Shown piece after piece: positions 26,334-34,693 of a stretch of DNA of 64,000 bases (positions are counted from its first letter, which is position 1; every line of letters starts with the position of its first letter). The DNA comes from Flavobacterium reichenbachii (GTDB lineage Bacteria > Bacteroidota > Bacteroidia > Flavobacteriales > Flavobacteriaceae): assembly GCF_002217435.1 (NCBI RefSeq), contig NZ_MUHF01000007.1, positions 254,715 through 318,714 on the forward strand, written 5' to 3'. The notes below the pieces were generated by a model. That model had not been told where the DNA came from and ran no database searches. It saw only the letters and a list, made by a program, of their open reading frames with translations. The position numbers were made by a program, and so were the translations under genes.

Positions 26334-27413
26334 TTACAAATTAAATATCTTATAACTCTGATGTGTCGATTTTACGATCGCCTCAGTTCGTTCCGGATGC
26401 GTATCAGAAATAAAAAGCTGGCCAAAAGTTTCGCTGTTTACCATTTCTATGATTTTAGCAACGCGGGTTTCGTCTAATTTATCAAAAATATCATCAAAAA
26501 GCAGCAGTGGTTTTACGCCGCTTTGTTTTTTTAGGAATTCAAATTGAGCCAATTTTAAAGCGATCAAAAAAGATTTCTGCTGGCCCTGAGAACCAAATTT
26601 CTTTATCGGATGCGAATCTATTTCAAAAGACAAATCATCTTTATGGATTCCGGTGCTTGTATAATGCAGCGCGCGGTCCCTATTAATGCTTTCCTGCAAA
26701 AGAGTCAAAAGATCTTTTTCGAATAAGTGACTTTCATAAACCAGCTGAACCGTTTCTTCAGAGCCCGTTATAGCATGATGATGTATATTAAATATAGGTA
26801 TAAATTCTTCGAGGAAATCTTTTCGTTTTTCAAAAATCGATTGTCCAATTACATGCAGCTGCTCATTATATATCGATAAAGTATCATTGTCAAAAGTATG
26901 GTTTAAAGCAAAATATTTTAGAAGTGCATTTCGCTGCAGAATTATTTTTTGATATTGAATAAGTTCATGAAGATAAGTACTGTCTAACTGCGAAATGACG
27001 CTGTCCATAAATTTACGGCGTGTTTCGCTTCCTTCAACAATCAAATCACGATCGGCAGGAGAAATAATTACAAGCGGAATAAATCCGATATGATCAGAAA
27101 ACTTATCATAAGCTTTGCCGTTTCTTTTTAAGATTTTTTTTTGCCCTTTTTTTAAACTGCAGACAATTTGTTCTGTTCTGTCGTTTTTTTCGAGTTCGGC
27201 ATCAATTACAAAAAACTCTTCTCCGTGTTTAATATTTTGTACCGCCAGCGGATTAAAATAGCTTTTTCCGTAAGCCAAATGATAGATTGCATCAAGCACA
27301 TTTGTTTTGCCAATTCCGTTTTTACCGACAAAACAATTGATCTTGGTATCAAAATCAAAACTTGCTTCGGAGAAATTTTTATAATTGAATAAAGAAATTT
27401 TATTTAAATGCAT
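26334..27413 (-). CDS. recF: DNA replication/repair protein RecF
   Basis: A 359-residue SMC-like ATPase that loads RecA at gaps with RecO and RecR. The Walker A motif is [15 protein letters not shown], the signature is [20 protein letters not shown] and the Walker B is [13 protein letters not shown]. The N-terminus [12 protein letters not shown] is typical. It is not beside dnaA or dnaN here, in line with the scattered arrangement usual in Flavobacterium. Confidence 0.96.
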   Translation of the reverse strand: MHLNKISLFNYKNFSEASFDFDTKINCFVGKNGIGKTNVLDAIYHLAYGKSYFNPLAVQNIKHGEEFFVIDAELEKNDRTEQIVCSLKKGQKKILKRNGKAYDKFSDHIGFIPLVIISPADRDLIVEGSETRRKFMDSVISQLDSTYLHELIQYQKIILQRNALLKYFALNHTFDNDTLSIYNEQLHVIGQSIFEKRKDFLEEFIPIFNIHHHAITGSEETVQLVYESHLFEKDLLTLLQESINRDRALHYTSTGIHKDDLSFEIDSHPIKKFGSQGQQKSFLIALKLAQFEFLKKQSGVKPLLLFDDIFDKLDETRVAKIIEMVNSETFGQLFISDTHPERTEAIVKSTHQSYKIFNL

Positions 27414-27599
27414 TTTTAAGGAGCTGTAAAGGTAAAATCGACTGTTTTTGAACAGTAGAAATTAGAGGGTGCAAATTATTGAAAAATATTGATATAAAAG
27501 GCTTTTAGAGTCTTTCCAGATAAATTATTTTAAGGCTGAAAGGTAATAAGTTACGATAATGAAAATTATTTCTTTTAAAATAGTGATAAAATTGATTTT

Positions 27600-27633
27600 T
27601 TTGATGTCAATTTCAATAAAAATTTTATTTTTG
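27600..27633 (+). promoter_or_regulatory. Promoter of the TPR-ribH unit
   Basis: TTTG (27600-27603), a 22-bp spacer and TATTTTTG (27626-27633), a full -7 match 22 bp before the start codon at 27656. Confidence 0.6.
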
Positions 27634-27655
27634 CCGTTCACTAAATTATTATTAA

Positions 27656-28435
27656 ATGGCAACTTACAATAAAAGAGGATATAAGACACCAAAGGAGAAG
27701 GAAGTTAAAGAAGTTAATGAGGAACAACAAGTAATTATTGACGAAAAAGACAGTACAACTGCTGGAGTTTTCTCAAAATTAGACGAAACGGCTTCAAAAA
27801 CTGAGGATTGGGTGGCTAAAAATCAAAAAATCATTATTGGTTTAGTTGCTGGTATTGCAATTGCTACTATTGGATATTTGGCTTACCAAAAATTTATCGA
27901 AGCTCCAAAACAAAATGAAGCTGCAAGCGAAATGTTTGTTGCACAACAGAATTTTGATAAAGCTGTAAACGGAGTATCTAGTGATTCATTATACAAATTA
28001 TCATTAAACGGTTCTGAAGGTAAATTCGGATTTATTAAAATTGCTGACGAATATTCTGGAACTGATGCAGGAAATTTAGCAAACTATTATGCTGGTATTG
28101 CTTATTTGAATACAGGTAAATTTGATGATGCTATTAAGTATTTAGGTGAATTTAAATCAGAAGATGTAATTCTAAGCGCTTTGGCTAAAGGTGCAATCGG
28201 AGATGCTTATTCTCAAAAAAATAATCAAAAAGAAGCTTTAGATTATTATGTAAAAGCTGCAGGATCAAACAAAAATGATTTTACAACGCCTCGTTTCTTA
28301 TTAAAAGCTGGAAAAACAGCTTTAGCTTTAGGCCAAAAAGAAGACGCTTTGAAATATTTTACAGATATTAAAGAAAATTTTGACGCAACTCCAGAAGCAG
28401 CTTCTGTTGATGTATTGATTGGATTAGCACAATAA
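27656..28435 (+). CDS. Membrane-anchored tetratricopeptide repeat protein (YfgM-like)
   Basis: A 259-residue protein with a charged N-terminal region (about 1-57), one membrane helix (about 58-78; KIIIGLVAGIAIATIGYLAY) and a TPR domain facing the periplasm (about 85-259). Helix pairs such as NLANYYAGIAYLNTGKFDDA and KGAIGDAYSQKNNQKEALDY are visible. The topology resembles YfgM, an ancillary SecYEG protein, but the link is by architecture only. It is followed after 81 bp by ribH. Confidence 0.87.
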   Translation: MATYNKRGYKTPKEKEVKEVNEEQQVIIDEKDSTTAGVFSKLDETASKTEDWVAKNQKIIIGLVAGIAIATIGYLAYQKFIEAPKQNEAASEMFVAQQNFDKAVNGVSSDSLYKLSLNGSEGKFGFIKIADEYSGTDAGNLANYYAGIAYLNTGKFDDAIKYLGEFKSEDVILSALAKGAIGDAYSQKNNQKEALDYYVKAAGSNKNDFTTPRFLLKAGKTALALGQKEDALKYFTDIKENFDATPEAASVDVLIGLAQ

Positions 28436-28516
28436 AAATTTCAAACTTTAGAATTTAGATTGTAGATTTGTATTTCAGAATCTGAAAATATAATATCAAA
28501 AATTTAAAATATAAAG

Positions 28517-29089
28517 ATGGCTACAGAAAATAAAAATTTATCAGAATACGATAAAAACACAATCCCAAATGCGAAAGACTTTCGATTTGGGATTGTTGTT
28601 TCTGAGTGGAATGAAACTATAACTGAAGGACTTTTTAACGGTGCTTTTGAAGCACTTGTTGATAATGAAGTTCCTGTTCAACAAATTATCCGTTGGAACG
28701 TTCCGGGAAGTTTTGAACTTATTTATGGAGCAAAAAAAATGCTTCAGACTCAAAATGTAGATGCAGTTATTGTAATTGGATGCGTGATTCAAGGACAGAC
28801 CAAACATTTTGATTTTGTATGCGAAGGCGTTACACAGGGAATTAAAGATTTGAATGTTCAAACTGATATTCCGGTTATTTTTTGTGTTCTTACCGATAAT
28901 AACATACAGCAGTCTATTGACCGCAGTGGAGGAATTCATGGAAACAAGGGAACCGAAGCAGCAATCGCAGCTATAAAAATGGCTTACATACGCCAGCAGG
29001 CTTCTATGGCACATTCTTTTAATCAGCCTTTATTGGCATCGGGCACAATTCAAATCGAAGAAACGCCTTTCAAAATAGATAAAGAATAA
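28517..29089 (+). CDS. ribH: 6,7-dimethyl-8-ribityllumazine synthase
   Basis: A 190-residue RibH, which condenses the ribityl-pyrimidine with 3,4-dihydroxybutanone phosphate in riboflavin synthesis. Substrate-binding segments are VVSEWNETIT, VPGSFELIYGAKKM, VIGCVIQGQTKHFDFVCEG, with the catalytic His in that stretch, and FCVLTDNNIQQSIDRSGG. NKGTEAAIAAIKMA lies in the last helix. The C-terminal 30 residues extend past the usual end. Confidence 0.96.
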   Translation: MATENKNLSEYDKNTIPNAKDFRFGIVVSEWNETITEGLFNGAFEALVDNEVPVQQIIRWNVPGSFELIYGAKKMLQTQNVDAVIVIGCVIQGQTKHFDFVCEGVTQGIKDLNVQTDIPVIFCVLTDNNIQQSIDRSGGIHGNKGTEAAIAAIKMAYIRQQASMAHSFNQPLLASGTIQIEETPFKIDKE

Positions 29090-29113
29090 AACACAATTGT
29101 TTTAAAAAGATTA

Positions 29114-29157
29114 AAACCTATACTGTGTACAAATAGTATAGGTTTTTTGTTTTTTTT
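29114..29157 (+). terminator. Rho-independent terminator
   Basis: AAACCTATACT pairs with AGTATAGGTTT around a 9-base loop and is followed by two T-rich runs. It closes ribH. Confidence 0.9.
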
Positions 29158-29194
29158 ATGACTCCCGATGTTCAAAATGACAGCCAAAATTCAT

Positions 29195-29202
29195 TAAATT
29201 TG
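29195..29202 (+). promoter_or_regulatory. -7 element of mutL
   Basis: TAAATTTG is a full TAnnTTTG match about 96 bp before the mutL start. A -33 TTTG is not evident. Confidence 0.4.
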
Positions 29203-29297
29203 TAGACCTTGGTTTTTAAAAACCAAATAGAATTAACAATATCAATCTGAGGTTTTACAATTATTGTAATCGAAGATTCTTAAACCCAATTTTTTTA

Positions 29298-31199
29298 ATG
29301 TCGAGTATTATTCAATTACTTCCTGATCATGTTGCTAATCAAATTGCCGCTGGAGAAGTGGTTCAAAGACCGGCTTCGGTTGTCAAAGAGTTGTTAGAAA
29401 ATGCTGTTGATGCAAAAGCAACTGATATTAAATTGATTATAAAAGATGCCGGAAAATCATTAGTACAAGTAATTGACAATGGTTTGGGCATGAGCGTTAC
29501 TGATGCGCGTTTGTGTTTTGAACGTCATGCGACTTCAAAAATCCGTCAGGCGGAAGATTTATTTTCATTGTGCACAAAAGGTTTTCGCGGCGAGGCTTTG
29601 GCTTCTATTGCGGCGATTGCTCACATGGAAATGAAAACCAAACAAGATCAGGAAGAGCTTGGGACTCACATTGTAATTGAAGGAAGTAAATTTGTGTCTC
29701 AGGAAGTTGCCGTTTTGCCAAAAGGAACCTCTTTTGCTGTAAAAAATCTGTTTTTTAATATTCCCGCACGTCGTAACTTTTTAAAATCAGACACAGTAGA
29801 ATTTCGTCATGTTATGGATGAATTTCAGCGAGTTGCTTTGGCGCATCCCAATATTCATTTTACATTTTACCACAACGGAAGCGAATTGTACAATTTGCCA
29901 ATTGCCGGATACCGTCAGAGGATTGTTGGAATCATGTCTGGAAAAACCAACGAAAAATTGGTTCCTGTAAATGAAGATACCGAAATTATAAACGTTCAGG
30001 GATTTGTTTCTAAACCCGAATTTGCTAAGAAAAACAGGGGAGAGCAGTTCTTCTTTGTTAACGATCGTTTTATTAAAAGCGGTTACCTTCATCATGCTGT
30101 TATGGCTGCTTATGACGGACTTCTTAAAGACGGCTGCCAGCCGAGTTATTTTCTTTATCTGCAAGTACCGCCAAATACTATAGATATCAATATTCATCCT
30201 ACCAAAACCGAAATTAAGTTCGATGATGAACAAGCATTGTACGCTATTTTGCGTGCGTCTATAAAACATAGTTTAGGGCAGTTTAATGTGTCTCCGGTTT
30301 TAGATTTTGATCGTGATGCTAATTTAGATACACCCTATTATTATAAAGATTTAGAGGCAGAAACACCAACGATTCAGGTAGATGGAACATTTAATCCGTT
30401 TACAGATGATAAAACAAATCAGCATTATTCTAAATCAGGTTCAGGATCAAGTTCTGGCGGGAGTAATTCCGGATCAGGATCTTACTCCGGTTATTCTAAA
30501 AGGGTTGAACCTGCAGTAAGCTGGGAAAGTTTATACGTTGGTTTAGAAACCGATACGATAGAAAGTTCTCCTTTTACATTTGAAAATGAAGAAGTAACTT
30601 CGTCTTTGTTTAATGATGATGAGGTTGAGCAAGCCAATAAGAAAACCTATCAAATTCATAAAAAATACATTGTTTCTCCTATAAAATCCGGAATGATAAT
30701 CGTTGATCAGCATCGTGCGCACCAGCGTATTTTGTATGAGCAGTTTTTACTGAATATGACAGTAAATCAGGCTTCAAGCCAGCAATTGTTGTTTCCGTTG
30801 AATTTGTTTTATTCGTCAAGCGAAATGGCACTAATAGAAGAATTAAAACCTTCTTTAGAAACAACTGGTTTCGTTTTTGACGGTGCAGAAGCAGATCATA
30901 TTGTAATTTCCGGAATTCCCGTTAATATTACAGAAAGCGAAGTTTCGCTGGTAATCGAACAGTTATTGAGCGATCTGCAGGACGGAATTCCAGCCAGCAG
31001 TTACAGCCAGAATGATACCATTGCCAAATCTATGGCAAAAAGTTTAGCGGTTAAAACCGGATCTTATTTAACCGAAAAAGAACAGGATAACTTAGTAAAC
31101 GGTTTGTTTGCCTGTAAAGATCCAAATATTTCACCTTTTCAAAAACCTACTTTCATCACAATGCGTGTTGAAGATATAGATAAAAAGTTTGCCTTATGA
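29298..31199 (+). CDS. mutL: DNA mismatch repair protein MutL
   Basis: A 633-residue GHKL ATPase coordinating mismatch repair. The N-terminal domain shows IAAGEVVQRPASVVKELLENAVDA, DNGLGM, RHATSKI and GFRGEALASI. A Ser/Gly-rich linker (about 375-400; SGSGSSSGGSNSGSGSYSG) joins it to the dimerisation domain (about 450-633). The stretch that carries the latent-endonuclease motif DQHAx2Ex4E in other MutLs reads DQHRAHQRILYEQ, and the C-terminal CPHGRP-type motif reads SPFQKPTF. Nicking activity is therefore probably absent. The stop overlaps the next start (ATGA). Confidence 0.96.
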   Translation: MSSIIQLLPDHVANQIAAGEVVQRPASVVKELLENAVDAKATDIKLIIKDAGKSLVQVIDNGLGMSVTDARLCFERHATSKIRQAEDLFSLCTKGFRGEALASIAAIAHMEMKTKQDQEELGTHIVIEGSKFVSQEVAVLPKGTSFAVKNLFFNIPARRNFLKSDTVEFRHVMDEFQRVALAHPNIHFTFYHNGSELYNLPIAGYRQRIVGIMSGKTNEKLVPVNEDTEIINVQGFVSKPEFAKKNRGEQFFFVNDRFIKSGYLHHAVMAAYDGLLKDGCQPSYFLYLQVPPNTIDINIHPTKTEIKFDDEQALYAILRASIKHSLGQFNVSPVLDFDRDANLDTPYYYKDLEAETPTIQVDGTFNPFTDDKTNQHYSKSGSGSSSGGSNSGSGSYSGYSKRVEPAVSWESLYVGLETDTIESSPFTFENEEVTSSLFNDDEVEQANKKTYQIHKKYIVSPIKSGMIIVDQHRAHQRILYEQFLLNMTVNQASSQQLLFPLNLFYSSSEMALIEELKPSLETTGFVFDGAEADHIVISGIPVNITESEVSLVIEQLLSDLQDGIPASSYSQNDTIAKSMAKSLAVKTGSYLTEKEQDNLVNGLFACKDPNISPFQKPTFITMRVEDIDKKFAL

Positions 31200-32008
31200 T
31201 GAAGATAACTCCTGTTGTAAAACAACTAATTATTATTAATTTAATCTTTTATATTGGCTCGCAGCTTGTGCCGATTACCTACGGTTATTTTTCTCTTTTT
31301 TATCCGGGAAGTGATAATTTTAGATATTGGCAGCCCTTTACTCATATGTTTATGCATGCGGGATGGCCAAATTTTGGACATATATTATTTAATATGTTTG
31401 CATTGTATAGTTTTGGATCGACACTTGAATATTTATGGGGTGGAAAAAAGATGTTGTTTTTTTACATTTCCTGTGGTTTAGGTTCGGCTTTGATTCTTTC
31501 TTTGTCCTATTATGTACAGATACATTATCTTCTGGATTCCATTAGAGATTTAAATTTATCTAAAGCTGAAATGCATTTGGTTTTAAATGCTGATTATGGA
31601 TCATTATTAGACTCAAGCGGGCATCTGCTTAAAAGTAATATTTCAGATATTTTAAACAAAGCACATTGCACCCAAGAACAATTTAATGTGCTGATTCAAG
31701 CAAGTAGCATTACACAATCTACTGCTGTTGGAGCGTCTGGTGCAATTTATGGTTTATTAATTGCTTTTGCTTTTTTGTTTCCAAATGCAGAACTGGCTTT
31801 GCTGCTTATTCCTATCCCAATTAAAGCTAAATATTTTGTTTCAGGAATTGTTTTGATTGATTTGTATATGGGATTAAATGGAGGTTCATTGTTTGGCAGT
31901 CCACACACACAAACGGCATATTTTGGTCACGTCGGTGGTGCTTTAACTGGTTTTTTAATGATGCTTTATTGGAAAAAAAATCAGTTTAACAACAATCGTT
32001 GGAATTAA
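31196..32008 (+). CDS. Rhomboid-family intramembrane serine protease
   Basis: A 270-residue protein with about six membrane helices. The catalytic serine is in VGASGAIYGLLIAF and the histidine in YFGHVGGALTGFL. HAGWPNFGHILFNMFALYSFG is the signature of the second helix. An unusual soluble insertion (about 105-170) of charged residues lies between the third and fourth helices. It overlaps mutL by 4 bp and is followed by a second rhomboid gene. Confidence 0.93.
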   Translation: MMKITPVVKQLIIINLIFYIGSQLVPITYGYFSLFYPGSDNFRYWQPFTHMFMHAGWPNFGHILFNMFALYSFGSTLEYLWGGKKMLFFYISCGLGSALILSLSYYVQIHYLLDSIRDLNLSKAEMHLVLNADYGSLLDSSGHLLKSNISDILNKAHCTQEQFNVLIQASSITQSTAVGASGAIYGLLIAFAFLFPNAELALLLIPIPIKAKYFVSGIVLIDLYMGLNGGSLFGSPHTQTAYFGHVGGALTGFLMMLYWKKNQFNNNRWN

Positions 32009-32053
32009 TTTTTAACTTTAAGTTCTAATTGTAAAAACAATAAAATAGCTTTT

Positions 32054-32917
32054 ATGAATATTCTTGACGATTTAAAACTACAATATAGATTGGGCGGTAT
32101 AGCAATACGTGTTATTTATTGGAATATTGCATGTTTTCTTATTTCTCTAGTTTTTTTCTGGCCGAATTTTACAGGAGCATTTGCTTTTCCAAACTGGCTG
32201 GCTTTGTCATCAGATCCGCAAGTTTTTTTATTTAGACCCTGGACGTTTTTAACTTATGCTTTTTTTCACTTCGATTTCTGGCATTTGTTATTTAATATGG
32301 TCATTTTAAATTTTGCAAGTACTTTGTTTTTAACCTATTTTACTCAAAAACAATTTTTAGGGTTGTATGTCTTAAGTGCTGTTTTTGCTGGAGTTGTTTT
32401 TGCGTTGAGTTTTTATTTTTTAGATTTTTCTGCCCCAATTGTTGGAGCTTCTGCCGTCATAATGGCTTTATTGGTTGCAGCAACAACCTATCAGCCTCTC
32501 ATGCCTGTTAGATTAATGTTTTTAGGCAGCGTAAAACTATGGCATATTACTGCTGTAATTTTAGTTTTAAATTTAGTGCAGTTACGCTCAGATAATATGG
32601 GTGGACAAATTTCTCACTTAGCCGGAGCTTTCTTCGGATTCGCTTATATTAAACTGCTTCAAAACGGAACAGATTTAAGTATTATAATTACCAGAATAAT
32701 AGATTTCTTTTTTAATTTATTTAAAAAATCCCCATCGACCCCATTCAAAAAAGTTTATAGAAATTATCCGAAACCTACAGAAAAAATTCCGTCCCGAGTT
32801 GTTATGAAAGACAAAACACAACAGCAGATCGATGAAATTTTAGACAAGATTGGCAAATCTGGTTATGATTGTCTGACAAAAGAAGAAAAAGAGTTTTTAT
32901 TAAAAGCTGGAAAATAA
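32054..32917 (+). CDS. Rhomboid-family protein, second in tandem
   Basis: A 287-residue protein with about six membrane helices and a charged C-terminal tail. FFHFDFWHLLFNMVIL is the family signature. The serine motif reads PIVGASAVIMALLVA, with Ala in place of the usual Gly after Ser, and the histidine is in QISHLAGAFFGF. Both catalytic residues are kept, so it may be active. The tail (IDEILDKIGKSGYDCLTKEEKEF) resembles that of the rhomboid at 23524. It is 45 bp after the first rhomboid. Confidence 0.92.
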   Translation: MNILDDLKLQYRLGGIAIRVIYWNIACFLISLVFFWPNFTGAFAFPNWLALSSDPQVFLFRPWTFLTYAFFHFDFWHLLFNMVILNFASTLFLTYFTQKQFLGLYVLSAVFAGVVFALSFYFLDFSAPIVGASAVIMALLVAATTYQPLMPVRLMFLGSVKLWHITAVILVLNLVQLRSDNMGGQISHLAGAFFGFAYIKLLQNGTDLSIIITRIIDFFFNLFKKSPSTPFKKVYRNYPKPTEKIPSRVVMKDKTQQQIDEILDKIGKSGYDCLTKEEKEFLLKAGK

Positions 32918-32936
32918 TCCATTTTAGCACAATAAT

Positions 32937-33998
32937 ATGAAAAACCTTTCGTGGTTTAATAAGATAATGTTCTTTTTGAATATAGTACTCACTGTTATAA
33001 CTTTTAGTATTTATATTTTACCATTTCTAGCGCCTAAAAGTTTTCCGCTTTTATCGGTGTTTACATTGTTTATGCCTGCTTTTTTTGTGCTGAATGGTCT
33101 ATTCTTTGTCTATTGGGCAATTCAGTTTAAAAAACGCCTTATTTTATCTGGTTTAGTATTATTGATCGGAATAACTTTCATCAATAAATTTTATAAGTTT
33201 ACGGCTAAAGAATATATTCATGACGAAAAAGACTTTTCTGTAATGAGTTATAATGTGCGTCTCTTTAATGTATTTAAATGGCTTGACCGTGATGATATTC
33301 CCGAAAATATAAAAACATTTATAGACGAGCAAAATCCTGATATTTTATGTATTCAGGAATATTCTAATTCTGCCCATATTGATTTAAAAGTATATCCACA
33401 CCGCTATATTTTTATCGACGGAAATCAGATTAAAACCGGACAGGCTATATTTTCGAAGTTTCCTATTTTATATCAGGGAAATATTATTTTTCCTAAGTCA
33501 GACAATAATGTGATTTATGCCGATATAAAGCGAGGTACAGACGTTATCCGCGTTTATAATATGCATTTGCAGTCTATAAAGATTTCTCCTGATGTTAATG
33601 AAATTTCTGATGATATCGATAATGTCGACCAGCGTAAATCACAGCTTATTTATACCAGAATAAGTAAAGGATTTAGACAGCAGCAAGAACAGGCGCAGAT
33701 TTTTAAAGAGAATATAAAACAGTGCAAACATCCTATTATTATTTGCGGCGACATGAATAACAGTCCGTTTTCTTATGTCTATAGAAGCATAAAAGGAAAA
33801 CTTAAAGATACCTTTGAAGAAGCTGGAGAAGGATTTGGGGCAACATACAAATTCCGTTATTATCCAGCCAGAATTGACTATATTTTTACGGATAGTAAAA
33901 TGAAAGTAAAAGAGTTTAAAAGCTTTTCTGATTTCGAAAATTCAGATCATTACCCAATAATGACCAGACTTTCTATGGAAAACAGCGTTAGATTATAG
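32937..33998 (+). CDS. Membrane-anchored endonuclease/exonuclease/phosphatase-fold protein
   Basis: A 353-residue protein with three N-terminal hydrophobic segments (about 8-30, 38-60, 67-83) and an EEP domain (about 98-350). EEP motifs are FSVMSYNVRLFN, ILCIQEYSN, VYNMHLQS, IIICGDMNNSPFS, and SDHYPIMTRL with the catalytic Asp-His. The domain hydrolyses phosphodiester or phosphomonoester bonds of nucleic acids, lipids or sugars; which one cannot be told. It is 19 bp after the second rhomboid and overlaps the convergent WbqC gene by 11 bp. Confidence 0.92.
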   Translation: MKNLSWFNKIMFFLNIVLTVITFSIYILPFLAPKSFPLLSVFTLFMPAFFVLNGLFFVYWAIQFKKRLILSGLVLLIGITFINKFYKFTAKEYIHDEKDFSVMSYNVRLFNVFKWLDRDDIPENIKTFIDEQNPDILCIQEYSNSAHIDLKVYPHRYIFIDGNQIKTGQAIFSKFPILYQGNIIFPKSDNNVIYADIKRGTDVIRVYNMHLQSIKISPDVNEISDDIDNVDQRKSQLIYTRISKGFRQQQEQAQIFKENIKQCKHPIIICGDMNNSPFSYVYRSIKGKLKDTFEEAGEGFGATYKFRYYPARIDYIFTDSKMKVKEFKSFSDFENSDHYPIMTRLSMENSVRL

Positions 33999-34602
33999 TT
34001 TGATTTTTTAGATAATCCATCGCAAATTTACCTTCGTTAAAAAGTAAATCCAAAATACTTAAGTTGTTTATGAAACCATGTTTGTCGTCAAATACCTGAG
34101 TGTATTTTTCAAACGAATTGGCGTCTTTTTTTCCGTTTACCAAATATCGGAAATCTCTAAAATCTGGTGTTTCGTGAAAGTATTCAGTTGTTTTTTCAAA
34201 TTCCAATTTCATACGAAGGCATTTGGTTACAATATCAAAAACCTCCATATTCAAATCCATTAAAAAAGTATGTTGTTTTTCAAACACCGGTAGAATATCG
34301 TCTTCAAAAAACTCAAAGAACGGAGAGCTTCTATAGGCTGCTTCAAGCGATTTAAAGTGCTGTTTCTGCCAGTCAAACTCATTTTCAATCTTAACATCTT
34401 TTGTTTTTTGATGTGCCGATTTAGCGTGCTTTACGGGGATATTCAAAAGTTGAATTCCGTTTGGACTGTAGATATAAGTTCGATTTCTATTGGTCTGTTT
34501 CTGAAAATTATCTTCCATTTCAAAAGTGATATTTTCAGATTGAGCCATAACTGCAAAGTGGCTTATTGAAGGAAAATAAGTAGGAAGTAATAGGGAGTTC
34601 AT
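33988..34602 (-). CDS. WbqC family protein
   Basis: A 204-residue protein of the WbqC family. It begins LLLPTYFPSISHFAVM and has RTYIYSPNGIQLLNIPVKH, DWQKQHFKSLEAAYRSSPFFEFF and SILDLLFNEG near the end. The family occurs in O-antigen and glycan loci and may modify sugars, but no activity is proven. In Flavobacterium it usually follows lepB, as it does here. Confidence 0.92.
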   Translation of the reverse strand: MNSLLLPTYFPSISHFAVMAQSENITFEMEDNFQKQTNRNRTYIYSPNGIQLLNIPVKHAKSAHQKTKDVKIENEFDWQKQHFKSLEAAYRSSPFFEFFEDDILPVFEKQHTFLMDLNMEVFDIVTKCLRMKLEFEKTTEYFHETPDFRDFRYLVNGKKDANSFEKYTQVFDDKHGFINNLSILDLLFNEGKFAMDYLKNQTII

Positions 34603-34616
34603 TTTGATTTTTGTTT

Positions 34617-34679
34617 AAAAGTTTCAGGTTTCAAGTTTCAGGTTTTTTTAAGAACTTGAAACTTGAAACCTGAAACAAA
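34617..34679. repeat. Palindromic intergenic repeat (family B, copy 2)
   Basis: GTTTCAGGTTTCAAGTTTCAGG on the left mirrors CTTGAAACTTGAAACCTGAAAC on the right around a short T/A-rich centre. It is a long imperfect hairpin between lepB and WbqC and is related to 11908-11980. Confidence 0.75.
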
Positions 34680-34693
34680 AATAACCTTTTTGA

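Noticed and set aside
28436..28516. Possible FMN riboswitch before ribH
   Set aside because: The gap is only 81 bp, AT-rich, and lacks the conserved FMN-aptamer words.
28541..29014. 157-residue open frame antisense to ribH
   Set aside because: It is a shadow of ribH with no family features.
29787..30269. 160-residue open frame antisense to mutL
   Set aside because: It lies wholly in conserved mutL coding sequence.
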